A DNA stretch of 48,653 nt, taken from a bacterium (GTDB lineage Bacteria; Patescibacteriota; Gracilibacteria; UBA1369; PNNO01). Position numbers and translations under genes: made by a program. The DNA lies in contig JAGGUZ010000026.1 in NCBI GenBank assembly GCA_021158225.1, forward strand, positions 1 through 48,653. Direction: 5' to 3'. This document shows, one piece after another, positions 1 to 8,521 of the stretch (its first letter is position 1; every line of letters starts with the position of its first letter). Under the pieces are notes generated by a model that was not told the origin of the DNA, did no database searches, and was given only the letters and a program-made list of their open reading frames with translations.

Positions 1-1
1 A

Positions 2-400
2 ACAAACGGTAAACATGAAGGAAAAAGAATTAGAATTTACGATGGAGATACTCTTTCAATCAAAAAAGTATACAGTTATGCCACGAATACCGAGATGGCA
101 CAAACTACAACATCAGATCAACAAAAAAGTGCACGGGCCGACGAAAGGATAATTATCAACCAAATCAACCAAAACGATATTTTAAGCCGTTTAAGGAAAT
201 TAAAACCAAAAGAAAAATTAAACTTCGTTCTAAAAAGTGGGAAAAGAGTTAGAATTGCCAAAGCACCAAAGCACCAAAAGGGATATTATCTAATCGACAA
301 GAAGAAAGGGAAAAGGATAAAACAAGTAGTAAGAATGGCAGATATTATAAGTTATGCTCAACAACTGGGAAATCCTCCTAGATTTGAGAAAAAAGCTTAA
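2..400 (+). CDS. 3' part of an unrecognised basic protein, open at left edge
   Basis: The frame is open from base 2 to the stop at 400, and the ATG at 95 used by the ORF track has neither a Shine-Dalgarno site nor a promoter before it. The gene therefore most likely starts upstream of the window. The visible 132 residues are rich in Lys and Arg. Two stretches look alike: one before the ATG (GKRIRIYDGDTLSIKKVYSYA region) and one near the end (GKRIKQVVRMADIISYA), which suggests a duplicated small beta/alpha unit. No family is recognised. It precedes the acidic coiled-coil gene by 30 bases on the same strand, so the two may be co-transcribed. Function unknown. Confidence 0.55.
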   Translation, partial: TNGKHEGKRIRIYDGDTLSIKKVYSYATNTEMAQTTTSDQQKSARADERIIINQINQNDILSRLRKLKPKEKLNFVLKSGKRVRIAKAPKHQKGYYLIDKKKGKRIKQVVRMADIISYAQQLGNPPRFEKKA

Positions 401-430
401 TAACAACCTATCAATTAATCAAAAACACAT

Positions 431-781
431 ATGAACTCAACCGAACTTAAACTAAAACTTCAAGACCTCATTAGCAATTCCGTAGCGCTTAAAAGTTTGC
501 CGGAAGAAGCTCAAAAAATCCGCACACAAGCCATGCTTAACTCTGATGACGACACAATGATGCAATTTATTGCAGTACTTGAAAATGAATCTAAACAAAT
601 AAAGGTAATTGACGATAATGCAACAAAAGAAACCGAAAAAATCACTCAATTGCTTGACGAAGCAAAAACACTCGAAAAAGAAGCAGAAAGAGAGGTCAGA
701 AAGGAAGAAGAGAACTTAGAGCATACCAAAGAAGAATCGGAAGCCGAAGCCCTTCTTAAAAAACTCGACGACATAGAATAG
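431..781 (+). CDS. small acidic coiled-coil protein, unknown function
   Basis: This 116-residue soluble protein has no signal peptide or membrane segment. Residues about 55-112 form a heptad-like, Glu/Lys-rich helix (runs such as EKEAEREVRKEEENLE), so a long coiled coil is expected. The N-terminal 50 residues look helical and could be a small packing domain. It follows the truncated basic protein by 30 nt and converges on cdaR with only 28 nt between the stops. A charge-complementary pair with the basic upstream protein is possible but is only an inference. I do not recognise the family. Confidence 0.55.
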   Translation: MNSTELKLKLQDLISNSVALKSLPEEAQKIRTQAMLNSDDDTMMQFIAVLENESKQIKVIDDNATKETEKITQLLDEAKTLEKEAEREVRKEEENLEHTKEESEAEALLKKLDDIE

Positions 782-809
782 AAGACACAAAAGACAAGTA
801 AAGCTCCGT

Positions 810-2021
810 TTATTTCCAAGTTACAGTAACAACCTTTGGACTTATACTAACAACGCTAACTCCGCTTGGAAGCCCCAAGTCGTAGGAGTTTAAATTAACC
901 GTTCCTCCGGATTTAGACACACCTGATATATCCAAATTTATCTTTAAAGAATCTTCAACTTTTGCCAAAGCTTCTTTAGAACCTTCCAATGTTAACGTTA
1001 TAGATGGAGGATCCAGTTTGCTTCCTCGTTGAACAGACTTAAACTTTTTTATAAGCAGAGGAACATTAACCGTTTTTCGATTAACAGTTGAATCAGAATT
1101 ATAATTTTTAACTGTAATGGAAACTTTAATTGAATCATCTTCAACTTTAACCCCTTCCGGCAAATCTACGATTGAAACTGTAAATACTTTATCTTCTTTT
1201 AGTCCATTTAAATTTATATCTTGTGTAATTGCGAATTCCAAATCTTTTAAAGCTTGCTTATCGCCGGTAGCAACAATATAAGACGGATCAACATTAACCG
1301 ACTTAATTAAAACGGAATCATCCGGATTTCCCACCAATTTTGGCTGAACACCAAGTATTTTTTGATCCTTAAGTAAAGAAATAATCACATCAACATCTAT
1401 ACTTTCTTTATTAAAACTAATATTATTCATAATTTCTCCGTTGCTATCGTAAACAACCGGAGATACAGAAGTATGTAAATCATCCCTGTTATTATCAAGA
1501 TTTATCGGCAAAGTAGCCTTATCAATACTATCCAAGACATTCTGAGAACCTTTTACGGTTATATTTTCTTCACTTAAACGAACTTCCCCAACCTGAAATC
1601 CTTCCGCTACATCCCCGTTTATTTTATAGTCAAGAGGGACCTCTTTCTCACTAATTTTCTCTATATTTATATCAATTTGAGATGGCTCCACTTTTACAAC
1701 AGCAACATCGGAACTTTTTGAACTAACTTCAACTTCAACGCTTACATTCCCCTCTTTTTGCCCCTCCAAATCCACAAAAGCACTAAAATCATCCGAAGTT
1801 AAATTCTTTACACTTTCACGATTATCTATTTTGAGTCGCAAAGAAACTTCCGGCAATTTATTGGAAACAACTAAATTATCTGCCAAATTAAAAGCTTTAA
1901 CAGGTATTTTTTGAGGAAAAACATAAAACATATTTTCTGTTCCTACAACAAAAAACCAAAGTATTATTGCTGACAAAACCGCTAAGACCTTAAGTTCCCA
2001 ATTTGCTAAAAATCTTTTCAT
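810..2021 (-). CDS. cdaR: YbbR-domain protein CdaR, regulator of diadenylate cyclase
   Basis: This 403-residue protein has one N-terminal transmembrane helix (about residues 10-28, LKVLAVLSAIILWFFVVG), followed by an extracytoplasmic region of repeated YbbR beta domains. Recurrent segments of the form 'V..V.V.V.G....L' are visible near residues 35-115, 125-210, 225-310 and 320-400. In Firmicutes, CdaR binds the membrane cyclase CdaA and modulates c-di-AMP production. The start overlaps the cdaA stop by 4 nt (ATGA type), the classic cdaA-cdaR coupling, and that context supports the assignment strongly. No lipobox or enzyme motif is seen. Its end faces the small coiled-coil gene. Confidence 0.85.
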   Translation of the reverse strand: MKRFLANWELKVLAVLSAIILWFFVVGTENMFYVFPQKIPVKAFNLADNLVVSNKLPEVSLRLKIDNRESVKNLTSDDFSAFVDLEGQKEGNVSVEVEVSSKSSDVAVVKVEPSQIDINIEKISEKEVPLDYKINGDVAEGFQVGEVRLSEENITVKGSQNVLDSIDKATLPINLDNNRDDLHTSVSPVVYDSNGEIMNNISFNKESIDVDVIISLLKDQKILGVQPKLVGNPDDSVLIKSVNVDPSYIVATGDKQALKDLEFAITQDINLNGLKEDKVFTVSIVDLPEGVKVEDDSIKVSITVKNYNSDSTVNRKTVNVPLLIKKFKSVQRGSKLDPPSITLTLEGSKEALAKVEDSLKINLDISGVSKSGGTVNLNSYDLGLPSGVSVVSISPKVVTVTWK

Positions 2022-2890
2022 ATCGAACGCTTGTTAAAGATTTTTTTTATTTTTTTAATTTTTCCATCTCCGAATTTATAAAATTCCTCCAAAAATTTCT
2101 GTAATTTTTCAGGCGTAATATTTCTTTCCAATCTACCGTTATGAGCATAAGAAATTATTCCTTTTTCCTCCGAGACAACAATAATATGAGCATCTGTATT
2201 TTCGGCAAGACCAATAGCAGCCTTATGCCGAGTTCCAAGCTCATGATCATGAATTTTGTAAGAATGAGGAAGTACACACGCTGCGGCTATAATCCTATCA
2301 CCCTTTATGATTACAGCCCCATCATGCAAAGGTGATTTTGGAAAGAAAATATTTAGAAGAAGCTCCTTACTTACTTTTCCGTTTATCTGAACTCCGGTCT
2401 CTTCATATTCACTAAGAGAAACATCTCTGTGCAGAACTATTAAAGCCCCGATTTTATTTTTAGCCATAACAACACTTGCCTCAACCAGATTGCTTATTAA
2501 AATATTTGACGCATGTACCTCATTATTTAAGAAAATTTTTGTTTGACCAAGTTTTTCCAGACCTCTACGAAGTTCCTGTTGAAATATAACCGGGATAGCA
2601 ACCAAAACGAGAGTTAAAAACCTATCTAAAAGCCATCCTGTAGCAAAAAGTTGTAATATATTGCTAAGTACAAAAATAAACGCCAAAATAGCAAGTCCAA
2701 TAATAATATGAACCGCCCTGCTTCCTCTTAAAACCACGAAAAGATAATAAAATACAATCGAAACAAGAAGAATATCTATAACAACCTGTGGCCAAGATAG
2801 TTGCATTAAAGCAAGATTTTCCCAAAACGTCCCAAGTTCGCGAGACACGAAGAGTATAAAATCCGCTACCGCATTATTAATAAAATTCAT
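2018..2890 (-). CDS. cdaA: membrane diadenylate cyclase CdaA (c-di-AMP synthase)
   Basis: CdaA condenses two ATP into cyclic di-AMP, a messenger controlling potassium and osmolyte balance and wall homeostasis. The 290-residue protein has three N-terminal transmembrane helices (about residues 30-105) and a DisA_N cyclase domain (about 120-270). The catalytic DGA motif is present (PLHDGAVIIKGD). The usual RHR motif reads RHK (LGTRHKAAIG), a conservative change at a nucleotide-contact residue. Length and domain order match CdaA rather than DisA. The stop overlaps the cdaR start, and the cupredoxin gene ends 15 nt upstream, so a three-gene operon is likely. Trk potassium genes, frequent c-di-AMP targets, lie at about 35.3-37.4 kb. 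Confidence 0.92.
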   Translation of the reverse strand: MNFINNAVADFILFVSRELGTFWENLALMQLSWPQVVIDILLVSIVFYYLFVVLRGSRAVHIIIGLAILAFIFVLSNILQLFATGWLLDRFLTLVLVAIPVIFQQELRRGLEKLGQTKIFLNNEVHASNILISNLVEASVVMAKNKIGALIVLHRDVSLSEYEETGVQINGKVSKELLLNIFFPKSPLHDGAVIIKGDRIIAAACVLPHSYKIHDHELGTRHKAAIGLAENTDAHIIVVSEEKGIISYAHNGRLERNITPEKLQKFLEEFYKFGDGKIKKIKKIFNKRSI

Positions 2891-2905
2891 GGCTCAAGTG
2901 TACAA

Positions 2906-3748
2906 CTATGCACGATTTCGAGCAAGTTGATGTCCCATGAAAAGAGCAAAAAAGGCCACAAACAGATAAATTGTATCTTCAGGTCCGGAACTTGCAAGCT
3001 CTGAGTCATCCTGCTTAGTTGTTTCAGCAACAACAGGAGCTGGCTCCGATGCAACAGTGGTCTCCGGAACATTAATATCATTGGTATCAAAATTCTCATC
3101 AGCTGAAGGCAAAAGACTCTCATTTGTAGTAGTATCCGCCGTAGTATCAGCCGTGGTATCAGCAGTAATATCTGTAGTAATATCTGTAGTAATATCTGTA
3201 GTGGTATCTGTAGTAGTATCTGCGGTAGTATCAGCCGTAGTGTCTCCAGTTGTATCTCCAGTTGTATCTCCAGTTGTATCTCCCATAGTGTCTCCAGTGG
3301 TATCATCAATAATACAGTCCGGATCAAGATCTTCGGATTCCTTTCCAACACAAACTTTACCCGTCATAAACGGATGTAAAGAACAATTGTAATAATAAAC
3401 CCCTGGGTCATTAAAAGTAAAACTGAAGGTATCTCCAAGAGACATAAGTCCACTTTCAAATTCCACTCCTTGAGCTGAAGAATCTTCAGGATCATAAGAA
3501 GATACGGCATGTTGCACATCGGCATTATCCTCCGATTCATCGTTAAGCCAACTAACAGTTGTCTCCGGCTCAATACGAACAACATCCGGATCAAAAGCGA
3601 AATCCTGAAGACGAACAAGAACCGTATTAGTATCAACAAGTTCAGCCTTTAAATCCTTTGAAGGAAGTTGAACCCAGTATGTAACTACTGCAATCAGAGT
3701 AACAAGAATAATTGAAATTATCGTGTTTATTTTTGTTTTTTTATCCAT
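2906..3748 (-). CDS. membrane-tethered cupredoxin (type I copper) with Thr/Asp repeat stalk
   Basis: The protein has an N-terminal helix (about residues 9-27) and a plastocyanin-like beta domain (about 30-140). A Thr-Asp-rich low-complexity stalk (about 150-205), a Ser/Ala/Glu linker and a C-terminal hydrophobic helix (about 260-275, YLFVAFFALFMG) follow. Type I copper ligands can be placed: His in DVQHAVSS, then Cys, His and Met in YYNCSLHPFMTGKV. It is therefore probably an exported blue-copper electron carrier held at the membrane, possibly at both ends. The stalk is encoded by a 12-bp-period repeat that opens all overlapping frames and creates the ORF-track shadows. It lies 15 nt upstream of cdaA and probably heads that operon. 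The electron-transfer partner is unknown. Confidence 0.8.
   Translation of the reverse strand: MDKKTKINTIISIILVTLIAVVTYWVQLPSKDLKAELVDTNTVLVRLQDFAFDPDVVRIEPETTVSWLNDESEDNADVQHAVSSYDPEDSSAQGVEFESGLMSLGDTFSFTFNDPGVYYYNCSLHPFMTGKVCVGKESEDLDPDCIIDDTTGDTMGDTTGDTTGDTTGDTTADTTADTTTDTTTDITTDITTDITADTTADTTADTTTNESLLPSADENFDTNDINVPETTVASEPAPVVAETTKQDDSELASSGPEDTIYLFVAFFALFMGHQLARNRA
3124..3310 (-). repeat. 12-bp period coding repeat (Thr/Asp stalk of the cupredoxin)
   Basis: About fifteen degenerate copies of a 12-base unit (for example gtatctccagtt, gtatcagccgta, atatctgtagta on the plus strand) encode four-residue units of the type D-T-T-x. Blocks of near-identical units (GDTT, ADTT, TDIT) show recent slippage. 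The repeat is stop-free in several frames, which explains the antisense and alternate-frame ORFs in the track. Confidence 0.85.
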
Positions 3749-3810
3749 AATTTTTTTATTAAGTTCTTGTTATAATACCATAAATTAGCCGTTTTCTAAA
3801 GCTATGCAAG

Positions 3811-3839
3811 TAGACATTCGGCGGATTTTAAGGTATAAT
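3811..3839 (+). promoter_or_regulatory. sigma70-type promoter of lon
   Basis: TAGACA (3811-3816), a 17-bp spacer and a perfect TATAAT (3834-3839) precede the lon ATG at 3865. The predicted leader is about 20 nt. No heat-shock operator such as a CIRCE repeat is visible in the gap. Confidence 0.75.
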
Positions 3840-3864
3840 AATATAAGTAAATCAAAAAGATTTT

Positions 3865-6210
3865 ATGTATATAAAAACCAAAAAAAATAAAACTTCGCCT
3901 CTGCCGAAAAATATTTTCATCTTACCTATAAAAGAAGTCGTTCTTTTCCCAACAATGGTTGTTTCCGTTTATGTAAAAAATCCGGATTATTTGGAAATAC
4001 TCGAACAAAAAAGAAATAACGGCAAAATGATCGGACTTGTGACATATAAAAACACAAATGATGTAACTCTATACAAATTCGGGACAGCCTGCAAAATAAT
4101 GCAAGTAATTAGAGGAAATACTAATGATGCGATGATACTTGTTGAGGGAATTACAAGATTCGAAATCAAAAAATACACGCAAGAAATACCATATTTAAAA
4201 GCAGATGTAAGAGAAATACGAAATACAAAAAAGAGTTCGGAAGAAGGTGATGCTTTGGCGATGGAAATAAAACATCAGCTCGAAATGAGTTCCTCTCTTG
4301 GGAAACCGCTTCCGGATGAAGTAATTGTAGGTTTGCCAAATATTACGGATTATGAAGAACTAACAAATCTTGCTGGATCGTATCTTGATCTGCCAATTAA
4401 CGAGAAACAATCTATACTTGAAATGAAAGATCCAATAAAGCGCATGCAACACATTATAAAAGTGCTCTCAAGAGAAATTCGTCTTTTGGAAGTTCGTGGG
4501 AAAATTCATTCAGAAGTTGAAAAAGAAATGAATAAAACTGAAAAAGATTTTTTACTCAGACAAGAATTGAAAACTATTCAAAAAGAACTTGGAGAAGAAG
4601 GGGATGATAAAGAAAAAATAGCTGAGTTAAAAGAAATCCAGCATCTTGAAAAAAGAATAAAAAAAGCAAAAATGCCAAAGGAGATTGAAAAAATTGCTAT
4701 GAGCGAATTAAAAAGACTTAAACGAATCTATCCGATTTCTCCGGAATATAATGTTGTACATAATTATATCGAATGGCTTTACTCAATGCCGTGGAATAAG
4801 AGTAGCAAGACAAAGATAGATATTAAAAAAGCACGTAAAATTCTCGATAAAGACCATTACGGTTTAAAACAAATTAAAGAACGAATTCTTGAATATCTTG
4901 CGGTTTGCCAAATGCAAAAAAAACCAGGAGCAACAATTATGTGTTTTGTGGGCCCTCCCGGAGTTGGAAAATCATCACTTGGCAGAAGTATTGCAAGAGC
5001 TCTTGGCCGAAAATTCGCGCAGATGTCTCTTGGCGGAATGAATGATGAATCGGAGATAAGAGGACATAGACGTACTTATATCGGGGCCATGCCGGGAAAT
5101 ATAATTCAACAACTTAAAAGAACAGGTGAAAAAAATCCTGTAATAATGCTGGATGAGATAGATAAACTTGGAATTGGCAATTTTCAGGGAGATCCTGCCT
5201 CAGCTTTAATAGAAGTACTCGATCCGGAACTTAATTTTGCGTTTAACGATCACTATTTAGATGTTCCTTTTGATCTTTCAAATATTTTATTTATTACTAC
5301 AGCTAATATTTTGGATCCTATACCTCCTGCGCTTTTAGACAGGATGGAAGTAATTGAACTGCCCGGATACATTGAAGAAGAAAAAATTCAAATAGCAAAA
5401 AGATATCTTTTGCCAAAGCAAATAAAATTTAATGGACTTGAAAAACACAAATTTACTATAGATGACAATGCACTAGCCTACATAATATGTAAATATACGA
5501 GAGAAGCAGGCGTACGTGATCTTGAACGAGAAATCGCTAAAATATGCCGAAAAATCGCAAAGAAATTCTTGGAAAAAGGAGAAAAAACAAGAAAAATTAC
5601 AAAAAAAGACATTCCAAAGTTACTTGGAATTGAACAATTTTACGAAGACATAAAACAGAAGAAAGATATGACCGGGATTGCAACCGGACTTGCTTGGACT
5701 CAAGCTGGAGGGGAAATAATTTTCATTGAAGCCACAAAAATGCCGGGACAAAACGAACTTATTTTAACGGGACATCTTGGCGAAGTAATGCAAGAGTCAG
5801 CAAAAGCGGCACTTAGTTTTTTAAGAAGCAACGCAAAGAAATTCGGAGTTAAAGATAGCGCATTTAATAAAACCGATATTCATATACATGTTCCGGAAGG
5901 AGCCACTCCAAAAGACGGTCCATCCGCCGGAATAACAATAGGAACTGCGCTGATTTCTCTATTTACAGGCAAAAAAGTGCGTAGAGATGTTGCGATGACC
6001 GGCGAAATAACACTTCAAGGCAGAGTTCTACCAATTGGAGGTCTTAAAGAGAAAGTTCTTGCCGCAAAAAGATCGGGCATTAAAACAATTATAATCCCTC
6101 ATGATAACAAAAAAGATCTTAAAGACATTCCAAAACACCTAATAGAAGGTATTGATTTTGTTTATGCAAAAACGCTTGACGATGCGGTAAAGACAGCATT
6201 AAGAGATTAG
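3865..6210 (+). CDS. lon: ATP-dependent Lon protease
   Basis: Lon is a hexameric AAA+ serine protease that degrades misfolded and regulatory proteins in the cytoplasm. The 781-residue protein has the full order: LON substrate-binding domain (about 15-210, [15 protein letters not shown]), coiled middle part (about 210-310), AAA+ module and protease domain (about 590-780). The AAA+ module carries Walker [10 protein letters not shown] and Walker [10 protein letters not shown]. The protease domain has the catalytic Ser in PKDGPSAG and the Lys in [14 protein letters not shown]. Length is normal. A strong promoter lies 25 nt upstream. The 3' end overlaps the convergent guanine deaminase gene by 12 nt, so the two messages are complementary at their ends. 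Confidence 0.97.
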   Translation: MYIKTKKNKTSPLPKNIFILPIKEVVLFPTMVVSVYVKNPDYLEILEQKRNNGKMIGLVTYKNTNDVTLYKFGTACKIMQVIRGNTNDAMILVEGITRFEIKKYTQEIPYLKADVREIRNTKKSSEEGDALAMEIKHQLEMSSSLGKPLPDEVIVGLPNITDYEELTNLAGSYLDLPINEKQSILEMKDPIKRMQHIIKVLSREIRLLEVRGKIHSEVEKEMNKTEKDFLLRQELKTIQKELGEEGDDKEKIAELKEIQHLEKRIKKAKMPKEIEKIAMSELKRLKRIYPISPEYNVVHNYIEWLYSMPWNKSSKTKIDIKKARKILDKDHYGLKQIKERILEYLAVCQMQKKPGATIMCFVGPPGVGKSSLGRSIARALGRKFAQMSLGGMNDESEIRGHRRTYIGAMPGNIIQQLKRTGEKNPVIMLDEIDKLGIGNFQGDPASALIEVLDPELNFAFNDHYLDVPFDLSNILFITTANILDPIPPALLDRMEVIELPGYIEEEKIQIAKRYLLPKQIKFNGLEKHKFTIDDNALAYIICKYTREAGVRDLEREIAKICRKIAKKFLEKGEKTRKITKKDIPKLLGIEQFYEDIKQKKDMTGIATGLAWTQAGGEIIFIEATKMPGQNELILTGHLGEVMQESAKAALSFLRSNAKKFGVKDSAFNKTDIHIHVPEGATPKDGPSAGITIGTALISLFTGKKVRRDVAMTGEITLQGRVLPIGGLKEKVLAAKRSGIKTIIIPHDNKKDLKDIPKHLIEGIDFVYAKTLDDAVKTALRD

Positions 6211-7395
6211 TTGCTCTACACCTTTTAGAAAAGTTTTTTTAACGATAGTATCGTAATCAGACCCATGAGTGAGTTTTCTTATTATGAAATCCGCATCTTT
6301 GTTTTTATCTGCCTGCATATCTAGAATTAGGAAATCGGCCGATTTACCCTTTTTAAAATTGCCGGTTTCATTGCCGTAACCGAGAATTTCAGCCCCAGCC
6401 AAAGTAGCATAGTAAAGGGCAGAAGTTGGGGTTGCATTTACAGAATCATGAACATCCAAAAAACATCTCATTACATCAAGCATCGAAGTTTTCGGACCAG
6501 CTCCCACATCTGTTGCCAAAGCAAAAGGGATATCAAATTCAATTATACGATCAAGAGGCATAGTGCCACTTCCCAAAGCCACATTGGAAGTTGGACAATG
6601 AGCAATTTTAGTCCCCGTTTGCTTTAAAATTTTAAGTTCATCGTCACTGCAATGCACACAGTGCCCAACCACCGTTTTTGGACCAAGTAAACCTGCCTGG
6701 AAATAGACATCTGTATAACTTTTATTATTCGGGAAAAGCTTCTTTACCCATGCAATTTCATCTTCATTCTCGCTAAGATGAGTTTGAATATAACAATCAA
6801 AATCATCAGCTATTTTAGCTGCCCCTTTCATAACATCCATAGTGCAAGACGGCGCAAAACGAGGAGTAACTATATGCCTATCGTCATAATCTATACACAA
6901 TTTGCGAACACTTTTTAAAGCTTCGTCAGTTTTTTCTTCCAGAGCTTTTGGAGAATTTGTGTCCATAATCATTTTCCCAACTCGTCCTCTAATCGGCATT
7001 AAATCAATCATTTCCCGAGTAGCCTCTTCGTAAACAGTCCCATAAATAAAAGCCGTTAATGTGCCATGTCGTATTAGATCATCATAAAAACGCTTGGAGA
7101 CATCCGTAACATGATCGGTATTACTATATTTGGCTTCCTCCGGCCAAATATAGGTTTTAAGCCATGGCAGAAGCTCATTCCCGCTAAAAGTTCCCCTTAC
7201 ATCAAATTGAGGCAAGTGGATATGGGTGTCAACAAAAGCCGGAATAATAACCTGACTCAAATCATTATCATCATTGTCCTGTCCAACATTTGCTATGCGA
7301 CCGCTATCATCAACCTCCAAAAAACCATTGTGAATAATCTCCACAGTGTTCCGATCAATCGGATTTAATATCGTCCCTTTATATTCTAGTGCCAT
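6199..7395 (-). CDS. guaD: guanine deaminase (amidohydrolase superfamily)
   Basis: The probable reaction is guanine to xanthine plus ammonia in purine salvage. The 398-residue protein has amidohydrolase metal-site motifs in order: HxH (FVDTHIHLPQF, about residue 57), a conserved His in IQTHLSEN (about 205), His in VVGHCVHCSDDEL (about 245) and Asp in LATDVGAGP (about 295). The segment after HxH (GTFSGNELLPWLKTYIWPEEA) resembles the guanine deaminase signature more than cytosine or chlorohydrolase relatives. It is transcribed away from yqeY, with 40 nt between start codons. No purine riboswitch fits in that gap. Other amidohydrolase substrates cannot be fully excluded. Confidence 0.82.
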   Translation of the reverse strand: MALEYKGTILNPIDRNTVEIIHNGFLEVDDSGRIANVGQDNDDNDLSQVIIPAFVDTHIHLPQFDVRGTFSGNELLPWLKTYIWPEEAKYSNTDHVTDVSKRFYDDLIRHGTLTAFIYGTVYEEATREMIDLMPIRGRVGKMIMDTNSPKALEEKTDEALKSVRKLCIDYDDRHIVTPRFAPSCTMDVMKGAAKIADDFDCYIQTHLSENEDEIAWVKKLFPNNKSYTDVYFQAGLLGPKTVVGHCVHCSDDELKILKQTGTKIAHCPTSNVALGSGTMPLDRIIEFDIPFALATDVGAGPKTSMLDVMRCFLDVHDSVNATPTSALYYATLAGAEILGYGNETGNFKKGKSADFLILDMQADKNKDADFIIRKLTHGSDYDTIVKKTFLKGVEQLIS

Positions 7396-7405
7396 TGTAT
7401 ATAAT
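7378..7405 (+). promoter_or_regulatory. possible promoter of the yqeY-like gene
   Basis: A perfect TATAAT lies at 7400-7405, with a weak TTTATA (4/6 to consensus) 16 bp upstream, overlapping the first codons of guaD. The ATG at 7436 would then have a leader of about 24 nt. Confidence 0.4.
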
Positions 7406-7435
7406 GATTACAATCAATTAATAACATTTATTCAC

Positions 7436-7882
7436 ATGTCACTCAAAGGTCAAATACAGGAAGATTTAACAAACGCCATGAAAGCAAGAGAAGAAATTAA
7501 GGTAAGCGCCCTTAGAATGCTAAAGGCGGAAATTATGAAACTTGAAGTATCCGGAACAAAAAAAGAAGCAACCGATGAAGATGTGGTAAGTATAATTCAA
7601 AAGCAAGTTAAGCAACAAAAAGACTCCGAGGAACAGTTTAGAAACGGGGGACGAGAGAAAATGGCCGACAAAGAAGCAAAAGAAGCCGAAATTTTGTCAG
7701 CTTACCTTCCCGAGCAAATGAGCAAAGAAGATGTAAAAAAAGCTGTTCAAGAGGCAATAACACAGGTTGGAGCCACTTCAAAAACAGATATGGGCAAAGT
7801 AATGGGAGCCGTAATGCCAAAAGTAAAAGGAAAAGCAGACGGAAAGCTTGTAAACAAGCTGGTTATGGAGCTTTTGGGGTAA
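7436..7882 (+). CDS. GatB/YqeY domain-containing protein
   Basis: The ORF-track start (7346) lies inside guaD and before the likely promoter. The ATG at 7436 (MSLKGQIQEDL) gives 148 residues, the usual YqeY length. The two-lobed helical fold is recognisable from KAREEIKVSALRMLKAEI near the start, the QKQVKQQKDS segment and the C-terminal tail resembling GatB (DMGKVMGAVMPKVKGKADG). YqeY proteins resemble the tRNA-binding tail of the amidotransferase subunit GatB. Their role is not settled; a link to tRNA-dependent amidation is inference. The gene converges on the envelope-protein pair with 10 nt between stops. Confidence 0.88.
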   Translation: MSLKGQIQEDLTNAMKAREEIKVSALRMLKAEIMKLEVSGTKKEATDEDVVSIIQKQVKQQKDSEEQFRNGGREKMADKEAKEAEILSAYLPEQMSKEDVKKAVQEAITQVGATSKTDMGKVMGAVMPKVKGKADGKLVNKLVMELLG

Positions 7883-7892
7883 AAGGTTTTAT

Positions 7893-8504
7893 CTACTTAA
7901 GATCCGTTTTCGTCATAACTTTATTGTCTATTGTAACGGAATTAAAATCGTACTGCATATTATCTTTATCTGTTGAAACAAATTCAAAACTCTTGAATTC
8001 ATCCACACTAATTTTAAGTGGTTCTTCAAATATAAAAGAAACCATTTTTACTGATTTCCCATCCTTTTTCACTTTTTCGATTTTCACCTTCGCATTAATT
8101 TTTTGCCCATTAATAACGAGAGAGTAATACGGAGCCCCGTAACTCACATTATCGTTATACGCTATCGTAGAAAAACTCATTTCGTTAACAAGAGCATCAT
8201 TAACATCTGTGTTCTTTAAATCAACTTTTACAATATTATTATTATTTCCATCTTTTAATTTAGTAATACTATCTACAGAAAGTTGACTAACCTTCTCTTT
8301 GTCCATCCCTACCTTTGTCACTCGATCTTTCACCACTTTATTCATATCTGCAGTCCTAACTGTTTTAGCGGATCGCGAAAAGAAGTTAAGCCTACCCTGG
8401 AATAGCTCCCCGTTTACCCCGTAATACCCAAACCCAAGTACCCCGATTACAACAAGCGCAATCAGTCCCTTTACCCACCCTTTCATTTTTCTTTTTTCAG
8501 CCAT
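7893..8504 (-). CDS. single-pass membrane protein with extracytoplasmic beta domain, unknown
   Basis: This 203-residue protein has a Lys-rich N-terminus, one transmembrane helix (about residues 11-28, LIALVVIGVLGFGYYG) and then a mostly beta, Lys/Asp/Val-rich extracytoplasmic domain. No enzymatic or lipid-attachment motif is seen. It lies 17 nt downstream of another 203-residue protein of the same layout (8522-9133). Both have an N-terminal helix, then a short 'F.G' segment (GELFQGR here, DFFKGAV there), then a beta-rich region. They may be distant paralogues or partners in one envelope structure. I do not recognise a family. Confidence 0.6.
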   Translation of the reverse strand: MAEKRKMKGWVKGLIALVVIGVLGFGYYGVNGELFQGRLNFFSRSAKTVRTADMNKVVKDRVTKVGMDKEKVSQLSVDSITKLKDGNNNNIVKVDLKNTDVNDALVNEMSFSTIAYNDNVSYGAPYYSLVINGQKINAKVKIEKVKKDGKSVKMVSFIFEEPLKISVDEFKSFEFVSTDKDNMQYDFNSVTIDNKVMTKTDLK

Positions 8505-8521
8505 AATAACTTTGTTAAGTT

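Noticed and set aside
2887-3392. ORFs 2887..3351 (-) and 3057..3392 (+)
   Set aside because: They are stop-free only because the 12-bp repeat of the cupredoxin stalk is open in several frames; their translations are low-complexity Leu/Ile or Val/Ser runs.
7346-7435. Extended N-terminus of the YqeY-like gene
   Set aside because: It lies inside guaD on the opposite strand and upstream of the likely TATAAT; YqeY proteins begin at MSLKGQIQ.
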